64,000 nucleotides of DNA, from assembly GCA_026936335.1 (NCBI GenBank), contig JAPMXV010000032.1, positions 62,001 to 126,000 of the forward strand, in the 5' to 3' direction. Below are positions 10,739 through 19,715 of this stretch, piece by piece. Both the position numbers and the translations under genes were made by a program. Source of the stretch: Mantamonas sphyraenae (Eukaryota > CRuMs > Mantamonadidae). Each line of letters opens with the position of its first letter. The first letter of the stretch is position 1. The notes below the pieces were generated by a model. That model ran no database searches and was not told the DNA's origin. It saw nothing but the letters and a program-made list of their open reading frames with translations.

Positions 10739-10765
10739 CAGCCCACACTCTTTGCTTCGTTTCTT

Positions 10766-12268
10766 TCAATCGTCTGCGTCTGCCAGCGCGTCGGGAAGAA
10801 ACTTGCCCGGATTTAGGATACCGTTCGGATCCAAGACCTGCTTGATGGCCCTCATGGCCTCAATACTCTCTTGGGACTGGCTCAATCCCATATAGTTGCG
10901 CTTTTGGCGTCCCAGGCCGTGCTCTGCGCTGATCGAGCCTCCGAGATCTCGGGTGAACTCGTACACTGCTGGTTCCAGGGTGTGCAGCACGCGATCGTTC
11001 TGCTCCAGAGTGGAAACATTCAAATGCAGGTTGCTGTCACCCATGTGACCGTAGCCGACGGTGATGGCCTCGGGAGCACACTCCGCAAGCTGCGAGCGCA
11101 TAGAGTCTACCAGCTCGTACATGCGGCTCAGGGGCAGGGACACATCGTACTTGTACACGTGTCCACGATGGGCCAAGGCCACAGGCACTCCTTCGCGGAT
11201 AGACCACAGGCCATCGGCCTCGCTTTCGCTGGAGGCAACCACGCCGTCCAACGCCACCTCTTGCTCCAAGGCTTCGGCCAGGAATCGCTCCATCTTGTCA
11301 CGGTCATGGTCGCTGTTGCTGCCTTGGGTCTCCATGACAACGTTGAAAGGATGGGCATCTGCCATCGGGTTGCGGACGTATTCCAGCTGCTCCTCGGCGA
11401 CTGCCAACGCCTGTGCATCCACAAACTCAAACGCACTCAGGATCTCGCCAAGCATGCGACGAGCAAGCGAAAACAGCTTCACACACTGTTCGAACGAATC
11501 CAACCCAAGGAACATGACCTGTCGACTCGCCGGCAACACGGGTGTGAACAGCGACACGGCCGTTACCACCCCCAGCGTGCCCTCGCTACCAATCATCAGG
11601 TTCTTCAGCGCATAGGACGTGTTGTCCTTCCGCAACGAGGTCGTTTTGCCGACCACGCTGCCGTCGGCCAATACGGCGCGCAAACCGGTCACGTTTGCGT
11701 GCAGCGAGCCATAGCGTAGGTAACGCAGTCCTCCTGCGTTGGTGGACACATTGCCTCCAATCTGGCAGCTTCCCTTGGCACCCAGATCCAGAGGCATCAT
11801 GTGGCCGTGCTTGCGCACATACTCGTCAACGGCCTGCAACACGGCGCCGGCCTGGACGTGCACAACCCCTGAGGCCTCATCAAACTCGAGAATCTTGTTC
11901 ATGCGCTCCATAGACAGCACCGCCTCGCTTTGGACGGGCACAGATCCTCCCACGAGACCTGTGTTGCCGCCAGCCGGAACCACGCCCAGCCTGCGTTCGT
12001 TGCAGTGCCGAAGCACAGCCTGCACCTGCTCCTCAGTCTTGGGCCGCAGCACTACAGCCGCATTGCCCTTGCTTTGGCCCAGCCAGTCAGTGTTGTATGC
12101 CTCCTTGTCTGCTTCGGCCGTGAGCACGCCCTTGCTGTCGAGGACACGCTCGAAGAAGTCCACGTCTGCATCCGACAGAGTGTTGAGCGTGCGGAATCCA
12201 TGACACCTGTGCACAGCGTACGCTCGACATGTGCTCGTACTGGAATGGCCCACACTACGTCTGAACAT
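10766..12268 (-). CDS. D2HGDH: D-2-hydroxyglutarate dehydrogenase, mitochondrial
   Basis: An intronless gene of 500 residues. This FAD enzyme oxidises D-2-hydroxyglutarate to 2-oxoglutarate and passes electrons to ETF in the mitochondrial matrix. The first 28 residues are Arg/Ser-rich without acidic residues, a typical presequence. FAD-binding PCMH-type motifs are AGGNTGLVGGS, PLDLGAKGSCQIGGN and GGLRYLRYGSLHANV. The C-terminal domain has GYGHMGDSNLHLNV with metal-binding His residues and SAEHGLGRQK. The pattern YNTDW near the N-terminus and the GAKGSC block favour D2HGDH over the related D-lactate dehydrogenases. The downstream MYND gene begins 27 nt after this stop. Confidence 0.93.
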   Translation of the reverse strand: MFRRSVGHSSTSTCRAYAVHRCHGFRTLNTLSDADVDFFERVLDSKGVLTAEADKEAYNTDWLGQSKGNAAVVLRPKTEEQVQAVLRHCNERRLGVVPAGGNTGLVGGSVPVQSEAVLSMERMNKILEFDEASGVVHVQAGAVLQAVDEYVRKHGHMMPLDLGAKGSCQIGGNVSTNAGGLRYLRYGSLHANVTGLRAVLADGSVVGKTTSLRKDNTSYALKNLMIGSEGTLGVVTAVSLFTPVLPASRQVMFLGLDSFEQCVKLFSLARRMLGEILSAFEFVDAQALAVAEEQLEYVRNPMADAHPFNVVMETQGSNSDHDRDKMERFLAEALEQEVALDGVVASSESEADGLWSIREGVPVALAHRGHVYKYDVSLPLSRMYELVDSMRSQLAECAPEAITVGYGHMGDSNLHLNVSTLEQNDRVLHTLEPAVYEFTRDLGGSISAEHGLGRQKRNYMGLSQSQESIEAMRAIKQVLDPNGILNPGKFLPDALADADD

Positions 12269-12379
12269 TTGGTCTGCGGGCGCGGTCTGGTCAGGTCACC
12301 ATCAACTTCGCACGAATGGCAACATCAACATCAACACCATCACCAACCCAAAATGCCTATTTATAGGATCTGTGTGTGC

Positions 12380-15300
12380 TCACATCAACACGGCGGGAGG
12401 AATACCGGCAAACTGCCCGGCGAGAAAGGCCGCTTGGTACGCAGGGCCAAACATATTGCGCACAAACGCGAGAAAGGTGACGATAATGGTGATATGGGTG
12501 AGAGCCCAGCACATGACAAAGTTGATCCAGCCAAAGTGTTCGTAGCGACGCTGCCAGGCTGTGACGACAGGGATGCCTTCGCGCAACTCCATCACGACGC
12601 AAATGGTGTCGCCGATGAGCTCGGTCACCAGCTGGTACAACCCTCCGAGAAGGTGTTCCTGCATGTTGGTCACGCCTGTGGGGGACAGGTTGACGTTGAA
12701 GATGGCCATAAACGAGGTGGCAATAATGATGGCTGCGACCTCGGAGCCCATGTCCAAAACCACAAACTGTGCAATGCGTCCGCGGTGGCCAGCCAGACGG
12801 TCTTGCCATGGCCGCTGCGGATCATCGCGTGACTCGGACGACATTCCAGCCGGCGTGAGATCGGGTGTGTCCTCCTTGACGCGTGCTTTGGGGTGTGTGG
12901 CAATGCCACGTCTCAGCAAGCCTTCGCTCGGATCGGCTACGCTCCCGCCGCTGCTGCTGTAGCTGCCACGAGACGAAGGGGCACGAGATGAATTAGCAGA
13001 TGACTTGCGTGAGCCTGGCATAGATTCCACCTCGATGGTGGTGTCGCCCACTGTGACAATGCTGGACCTTGACGGTCCACCGGAGCCTTGGCTCGCGTCG
13101 CTTCCTCGCCCGCTGCGCAAGCTGCCACGACTGGCTCTGCCTCGGATAGGACTGCCGCGCATGGGATTGTACATGGCGTTGGCACCACGCAGCTGCGTAC
13201 CCCCACCCATTGCTCCCTGCAGCGCACCGCCATCAAGCAGCAGTTTGCGCCCGACCCGCTTCGCCTGCGCTTCCCGACGCTCAGCCGATCCCATGGCAGC
13301 CATTGTGTCATCTGCAGGAGACAGAGGCATGGAAAACGCCTCCAAGTCCTCTTCTGTGGTGATCGTCATTCCCGGGGTGCGCATGACTGGTCCTTCACGA
13401 AGCTCTTCCGTTCCTGCCGTCGTCTCGTCTTCATCTCCCTCCTGCTCTTCTTCCGCCTCGTCGACCACGGCACTGTGTGTGCTCGCATCGCTGCCGACAG
13501 AACGAGTCGGAGACGCACGTCTTGACTGCCCAACCTTCCCGCTTCGGCTGAGATTCATCTTTGAGCTGTCACCGTGGTCTTGCGCACCCGCGTTCTCGCC
13601 TTGCAGGCCCTCTTCCTCATTGCTAGAGCGCCTAGGCGTGTCGCCGTGTTGTTTAAACAGTTCCACTTCGTTGCGGAGGTTGCGCAAGGCATTCTGGCCA
13701 CGATTGTGCGCCATACGCGAATGGTAACCACCTTGTGTTTTGCGCATTGTCTTCCTGCGCCAGCCCATGCGCTGCTGATTGGTGTACTTGGAGCTTGACG
13801 TGCCGTGGCAGCATGAAAGACATGACAGGGATGCACAGGCGCCGTCACCCTCGCTCTCGTGCGTATTGCCATTCGACTGCCCGTGAGATGTTTCTTCCTC
13901 CTCGGATTCATCGCTGGACTCTCCCGCCCAGCTGACCATGGAAAGCTTGGATTCCGAGTGGATGAGAGTGGCGGTCGAACCTGTCGCCGCCGTGGGTGCA
14001 GTTGCGTTTTCAGGATCGGGCTCGTCCAGCACGGGGGTTTTCACAATGCGGTCATGTGTGCGCTCGTACAGGCGCGGATGGTGAGTGTAGAGCCAGGTCT
14101 CAAAAGTGGAGATGCCGCGGCGAAGGATGCGATCGCGGCGAAGGACCGTGAGTCGTGTGGCGACCTCGACAAGAGTGAGGGCCGTGGAACTGGCGAGCAG
14201 CCAGATGATGTTTGTGGACACGTTGGTGACCATGATGCGGCCAAACAGAGCAGCCGCATAGCAGAAAATGTACATGGTGACGTGCTGGGTGTTGGGAAGG
14301 CAGTCGGGGAACCTCATGAGGAAGCGGCCGCTCATAAAGGCCACTTCGACAAACATGGGGTGGAACACGAGGCGGATGATAAGACGGCCCGTGTCGGTAG
14401 TGTCGCCAAACGTGTACGGCAGTACGGTGTAGTAGATGAGAAAGGCCGCGACGGTGATGCACGAAGAGAGCACATAGCGGATCACAAGGCCTGCGTGGTT
14501 GAGGGATTTGTTGAGAATGCTCGCGTTGACAAAGGTGAGTAGGATGTTGAGGAACGGAGTGATGAAGATGGCTGCGTTGAGCTTGAGGTTGTAGGTCTGG
14601 ATGAGCAGGGTTTCCACGGCGTACACTGAAAGCACAATGAAAAACGCAGGGAGACACGTTTTCACTCGGAGCGGTTTCAGATTTTCGTAACCGTACTGGA
14701 CACCGAGGACGATGTAGCAGTAGCAGAGGTTGAGGATGAACTGGGAGGGTGCATTGTGCACGCGCACGGGTGTGAGGACAGATGACATGGGCGCTGCTAT
14801 GGCTGGGCATATGGCTGGGCATCGGAAACGGGCACAGAGAGCCTGGCAAGAGGGCGCGCTTGTCGTCGTTGACAAAAACTCGGGCCCCGACCAAGGTGAA
14901 CATGACGCCATGGTCTGTGCACACTGTGCTCAGCCTAGACAAGCATCCACGTACCGTGTTGAGAGCCATGTCGATGGACCAAAACCAAGCCTGGAGGGCT
15001 GGAACATGCTGCGTGTCTGCGGGGTGCGCAAAAAAAAGGGTCCGAAAAGTGGGGGGCGCGAGGTCAGACGCGGGGTTCGGCAGGGAGCAGGCGCAAGGAA
15101 AAAGCACAAACGCGTGTGCAACGGTCAACCACAGCAACCTACCCCAGCGCTCAAACATCCAGTAGGCCTGTGGCAACCACTTCTCGTACACAAGCCATGC
15201 CACAATGGGCACCGTCATGATGCCAAAGTGTGCGTGGATGCGCACGACAACACCCAAAGCCAAGCTGAAGGCGTTACGACGCTGTAGGACACCAGCGCAG

Positions 15301-15574
15301 TACCCAATTGCACGAAACAACAGCACAACACACACGGAACGGGGCGGTATCGGTGCACAGAGAACAGTGTCAGTAAGGATGTCACAGCGACACGGCGCAT
15401 TTCGCAACGCTTCCGAGCAAGAAAAGCCCTCACCTCGTGCTTCGTTTCCTCGTCTTCCGCATCCGCTTCAGGGTTGAGCGACGATGCCGAGTCACGCCGC
15501 TCCCCAGGCGCGTCCGCGGTGCCCCAGTTGCCCCACTGGCGGAAGCGAGGAGGGGAAGCCGTCGGGTCGGCCAT
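12380..15574 (-). CDS. Large multi-pass membrane protein with disordered loop
   Basis: Predicted exons are 15574-15434, 15281-15143, 15016-14955 and 14740-12380 (900 residues; all phases agree). A polar N-terminus is followed by about seven hydrophobic segments within residues 50-330, for example FGIMTVPIVAWLVYEKW, LPAFFIVLSVYAVETLL and VLSSCITVAAFLIYYTVL. A 400-residue Ser/Arg/acidic linker follows, predicted disordered. Two or three further membrane segments lie at the C-terminus (EVAAIIIATSFMAIF, FVMCWALTHITIIVTFLAFV). No transporter or channel signature is recognised. The 214-nt third intron is less certain: an alternative acceptor 40 nt after the donor would add about 58 non-hydrophobic residues. 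The start codon is 24 nt from that of divergent SAE1. Confidence 0.75.
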
Positions 15575-15598
15575 CGAAAAGAGTTTTTGTTGCAGGAG
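15575..15598. promoter_or_regulatory. 24-nt gap between divergent start codons
   Basis: Only 24 nt lie between the ATG of the membrane-protein gene (minus) and the ATG of SAE1 (plus). Core promoters cannot fit here without overlapping transcribed or coding sequence, so at least one transcript probably starts inside the other gene, or the two share a very small bidirectional element. No TATA or initiator motif is evident. Confidence 0.45.
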
Positions 15599-15779
15599 AT
15601 GGCGGGAGCGGACGACGCCATGGACGTGGAGGTGGAGGTGGAACTCACAGAAGCCGAAGCCGAGCTGTACGATAGGCAGATTCGACTGTGGGGAGCAGGC
15701 GCGCAGAAGCGGATAGGAGACGCTCATGTGCTCATCGTGGGTGTCAACGCACTCACGTGCGAGATCGGCAAGAACCTAG

Positions 15780-15825
<46 letters not shown>

Positions 15826-16859
15826 GCGGGTGACAGGTGGGGTTATGAAAGACACAAAGGCTCGCAGCAGCTCACACCCGTTCTCGCAGTGTTGGCCGGA
15901 ATCGGCTCGCTGACGCTGTGCGATGCACGCGACGTGGAAGAGGAAAACCTGGGGGCGATGTTCTTTGCCGATGCACAGAGCGTGGGCGTGAACAAGGCCA
16001 AGGCGGTGCAGGAGCGCATCCAGGAGCTGAACCCACTGGTCTCTGTGAACATCGACGACGCGGACGTCACTGCCTCGGGATGGTCGCTTGACGACTCGGT
16101 CACATTGGTGGTGGCGTCAGACCTGACAGATGCCCAATATGTGGAGCTGAACGCGGCGTGCAGAGCCACGGGTGCGTACTTCCTGTGGTGCCAAGCCCAC
16201 GGTTACTTTGGTGTGTCTTTTGAGGATCTGGGCTCTGAGTACGCCTACACACTGTGAGTGACGAGGAGAGGGGGGAGCGATAGACATTGGCGGTGTGTTT
16301 GTGGCGTGTGTCTCTGGTGGGATTTGGCACTGACAACCGGTCTGTGTGTGTCCGCCCACACAGTACGGTGGAACGGCGGAAGGACGACGAGACTACAAGC
16401 GAGCAGACGCAGGAGACAGCTTCATTTGTGACGTACAAAGAGGCAGTAGAGTCATCGCACAAGCACATGAAACGGCCTGCTCGTCTGCTGTACGCCATGC
16501 TGGCCCTGCGCGAGTTTGAGAACCACGAGAAGCGTGCCCCGGAGTCAAAGGACGTGAAAGCATTGCTGGCAAGCGCCACGGACATGATGAACAGCATGGG
16601 TGCACGCCGTGTGCCGAAGGACCTGAACGAAGAGTTTGTTGCCATGCTGGTGGAGAGCTACGGGTGTGAAATCGCACCTGTTTGCGCTGTCCTCGGTGGT
16701 CTGCTGGCACAAGAGGTCATCAAGGTGCTGAGTGCCAACAACACCCCAATGATGAACACCATGCTGTTTGACGGCTACCACAGCACCTGTATCGTGGAGC
16801 AGCTTGGCGATTGCACCGACTCGGCCAACCAGGCGCAGGTGGTACTCGTCGAGTTGTGA
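15599..16859 (+). CDS. SAE1: SUMO-activating enzyme subunit 1 (AOS1)
   Basis: Exons are 15599-15779, 15890-16253 and 16364-16859. The product has 346 residues, the same length as human SAE1. It is the non-catalytic half of the SUMO E1 heterodimer, pairing with UBA2/SAE2 in nucleus and cytosol. The adenylation-domain start ELYDRQIRLWGAGAQKR, the Rossmann segment HVLIVGVNALTCEIGKNL, and the C-terminal SYGCEIAPVCAVLGGLLAQEV are diagnostic and closer to SAE1 than to the NEDD8 or ubiquitin E1 families. No catalytic Cys domain is present, as expected. Both introns are 110 nt; the first holds a long GT dinucleotide run. Gemin2 begins only 12 nt after the stop. Confidence 0.94.
15784..15822 (+). repeat. 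(GT)n microsatellite in SAE1 intron 1
   Basis: About nineteen uninterrupted GT units start four bases after the 5' splice site and fill the first third of the 110-nt intron. The tract is pyrimidine-free, so the acceptor uses the separate cccgttctcgcag sequence. Confidence 0.95.
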
Positions 16860-16871
16860 GCAAAAGGTGGC

Positions 16872-17800
16872 ATGAGCACAGGGGAGGCGATGGCGCATGC
16901 TGATGTGAATGAAATGGATGGCCTGCAATATATCGCCATGGTGCGCAAAGAGGCGGCGGAGCTGGAGGCTGGACGCAAGCAGCGAACAAAGCTGAATCCG
17001 CCACGTGAGGATCACAAAATGCGGGACATACTTGCAACACAGGATGTGGAGAATGTGGAGGCATCTCAGACACACGACGAGGACGTGGTGGTTGCTTCCG
17101 CGCTCTCCGACTTTGGTGGCCTTCCAGTCGAGCCCGAGGTTACCGTGGCACACGGAAGGCCTCACGGACGTTGGTTGGATGACACAGGGTACTACTTTGC
17201 AGAAGTACACCAGGGGCTTCTCCGCTGTCGAGCGGTGGGGGCGATACCAGAGGCGGACGCAGGTGCGCTCGAACAACCTTGTACAGACGGGAACGGTGGC
17301 TTTTCCGACGAGGCGTGGCTGGAATACATAGAAAAGGAGGCTCCACGCGTGTCTGTGCTGCTCCCAATGGAGCAAGTGGAGGTACGACGCGTGTTGGGTG
17401 TGCTGATCAACGACTCTGTGGACAACTCGAGTGTCCTGGATTGGCAACGGGGTGCATGGCTGTACGCAATGCTGAGTAGGCTTGAGAAGCCGCTGACTGA
17501 AGGTAAGCTGGGTGAGATGTGATGCAGGTCCAGGTCCAGCGTCCGTGTGAAGCAGGTACACCTCGAGCGTTGGGGAAGCAGGCCTCTTCAACGCCCCAGC
17601 TGACATCCAGCCATTCACCTGCTTCACTAGATACGGCAGCTATGTTGTCCACTCTTGCAGATCACCTGAAACAGGTGCGGGCAGGTCTCGGCCAAGGCGA
17701 GCCGCGGTCACAGGAAGACGGAGAGGACGACACGCTGGCGTACTGCAACGTATTGCTCACTGTTCTCTGCGCGTTCTTTCGTGCCTGTAAACGTGTGTGA
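16872..17800 (+). CDS. GEMIN2: Gemin2 / SIP1 (SMN-complex subunit)
   Basis: Exons are 16872-17502 and 17631-17800 (GTAAGC donor), 266 residues against about 280 in animals. Gemin2 binds SMN and holds five Sm proteins during spliceosomal snRNP assembly in the cytoplasm. Visible blocks are the N-terminal LQYIAMVRKEA helix after MDG, the SVLLPMEQVEVRRVLGVLIND segment, the hallmark WLYAMLSRLEKPLTE split by the intron, and a C-terminal helix with YCNVLLTVLCAFF. The central acidic region is poorly conserved. Starts at 16872, 16890 or 16914 are all in frame; the first leaves just 12 nt after the SAE1 stop and the last 54 nt. Confidence 0.85.
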
Positions 17801-17824
17801 GCCGACCCATGATGCGAAGGAGGG

Positions 17825-19672
17825 ATGAAGCCGCTCGATGCAACCCAACGAAACAAAACAACTGTTCTTGCATTAACACCCTTCATGTCCTCGTCCGGGG
17901 GCAACATCCCCTACGAACAGCTAGATGAAGAGCACGCGTTGTTGGTCAAGAGTCTGGCCAGTGGCGTTCAGCGCCAGGTGCAGGAGAAGGAGGCGCGCCT
18001 CGAGCTTCGCCTAGAACGAAGCCTGCACGCAAAGTACAGCCTCAACGAGTGGCGCGAAATGATCTTGGAGGTGGTCAAAGTGACAGTGGCCATCTTTGGC
18101 GCCGTACGAACCATTCTTTCGCTCGATGGCGCGACCGTGCCGGACGAAACCAAACTGGTCGTGGAAATGAGCGCCCTGTTCCTGGGCTTTGGTCTGGCCG
18201 TGTGGAGCGCACGCAGGATGGTGCGCACACAGCGCGAGTCGGTGCAGGAGGAGCAGCGCAAAAAGGGGAGGGTGTCCTTGTGGTTGCGCGCGACGCTGGA
18301 TGCAGACAAGAGCCAGCACTTGGAGCAGATGAGCCAGCAGAACGAGAAGCTGGAGGATTTGAAAGGAAGCATCGAAGATCTGATGAAAGACCACGCAGCC
18401 TCGTTGGAAGAGGCCAAGCAAACGCAAAAGGAAATGCTGGAGAACTTGATGCTGATTCAGCGCGAAGCGGCAGCGCGCGCTTCACAGGAAACGCAGGAAA
18501 CGCAGAGTGCAGCACAGTTGCTGCAAAGGGTGGTCCAGGAAGAGTTGAACGAAGTTGAAGAACAGCTGATCCAGGAGGAGGAGAAGGAGCGCGCGCTTCA
18601 CGCGCAGCTGCGCACCATGGAAGCCAGTTCAGCGCAGATCTTGCACAAGGACAACAAGGACAATGAGCAAGAAAGGTTGTTGAAGGAGTTGACGAGGCAG
18701 AAGAAGACGGTGGAAGAGCGAAACGAGGTGCTGCACGCACGACGGGCTGCGCTGCGAACGGTCATCGAACATGCTGAGGCTGCGCGCAAGGGAGGCAGTG
18801 TGCACGAGGAACTCGTCGAACGAGCTCGTCAGTCCATGGATGAGCTCATGCGCGACAGCGATCTGTCGACAAATGAGATGTCCGCAAAGCGCGATCATCT
18901 GGTTGCAGCTCTGCAGCACCTGCAACGCTCTGTGGTGGAAACCGCCATCTCAGAAACAAACGCAGCCCACAACAACGTACGGGAAGTTGAAGAGGATCTC
19001 GGCGAGGATTTTGCAGACATGGACATGGAGGACGACGGTGTTGAAGACGGAAAGGAAATTGTCTCGAAAATCCTGGTTGTCGGTGAGGTCGGCACAGGGA
19101 AAACGACGCTGATTCATCGTGCAGTGACAGGTAGGTTCACCAAGGAGTACAAGGCGACAATTGGTGCGGATTTTGCGATCAAAACCGTGGAGGTCCGTGG
19201 CACCCCTGTCAAACTGCAATTGTGGGACATCGCAGGGCAAGAGCGCTTCGGCCAAATGACCAGAGTGTACTACAAGCATGCAGAAGCTGCATTGGTCGTA
19301 CATGATGTGAGCAGGCCCTCATCGTCGCTGGAAGGGACTGCAAAGTGGCTGGCGGATGTTCGCCAACGCGTGCGGCTGGAGGACGACGACAGGGACCTTC
19401 CGTGTCTGCTCATCGGCAACAAGATCGACCTGCGTGAGACTGTCACTGAGGATGTGACCACAGATTCACAGCTTCAGGAACTTGCGCTGCGTTTCCAGTT
19501 GCTCGGTGTCGAGCTGGTGTCAACAAAGAACGGGGACAACATCGAGAATCCGTTTGAAAGGATCGCATCCACGGTGCTGAAAAACCACCGAGCGGCGCGC
19601 AGGGCTCGCCGGGCGGACGATGGTGTGGTGCGGCTTCAGCGCGACCACGCGCGGCAGGGGTGCTGCGCGTGA
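17825..19672 (+). CDS. Membrane-anchored coiled-coil protein with C-terminal Rab domain
   Basis: An intronless gene of 615 residues. Residues about 75-135 hold two hydrophobic segments (VVKVTVAIFGAV and MSALFLGFGLAVW) that could form a membrane hairpin. Residues 140-395 are a long charged coiled coil (many EEL, EQL and LLKE heptads). Residues 415-590 form a Rab GTPase domain: P-loop GEVGTGKTT, switch I ATIGADFAIK, switch II WDIAGQERF, G4 GNKIDL and G5 STKN. The TIG-DFA-K context resembles the Rab32/38 group. The protein ends GCCA, a CCX-type prenylation site, so both ends may bind membrane and the protein may act as a tether. The start could also be 17885. Gemin2 ends 24 nt upstream and the myosin starts 43 nt downstream. 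Confidence 0.85.
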   Translation: MKPLDATQRNKTTVLALTPFMSSSGGNIPYEQLDEEHALLVKSLASGVQRQVQEKEARLELRLERSLHAKYSLNEWREMILEVVKVTVAIFGAVRTILSLDGATVPDETKLVVEMSALFLGFGLAVWSARRMVRTQRESVQEEQRKKGRVSLWLRATLDADKSQHLEQMSQQNEKLEDLKGSIEDLMKDHAASLEEAKQTQKEMLENLMLIQREAAARASQETQETQSAAQLLQRVVQEELNEVEEQLIQEEEKERALHAQLRTMEASSAQILHKDNKDNEQERLLKELTRQKKTVEERNEVLHARRAALRTVIEHAEAARKGGSVHEELVERARQSMDELMRDSDLSTNEMSAKRDHLVAALQHLQRSVVETAISETNAAHNNVREVEEDLGEDFADMDMEDDGVEDGKEIVSKILVVGEVGTGKTTLIHRAVTGRFTKEYKATIGADFAIKTVEVRGTPVKLQLWDIAGQERFGQMTRVYYKHAEAALVVHDVSRPSSSLEGTAKWLADVRQRVRLEDDDRDLPCLLIGNKIDLRETVTEDVTTDSQLQELALRFQLLGVELVSTKNGDNIENPFERIASTVLKNHRAARRARRADDGVVRLQRDHARQGCCA

Positions 19673-19715
19673 CTTGCCAACCCATTGTCCCCGCACCCCC
19701 GTCACACACGCAACC

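Noticed and set aside
14741..14914. Extra N-terminal segment beginning MASCSPWSG in the multi-pass protein
   Set aside because: It is open but Cys/Pro/Ser-rich and non-hydrophobic. It would need a 40-nt intron, while splicing at the ccctcccag acceptor joins two membrane-type segments in phase.
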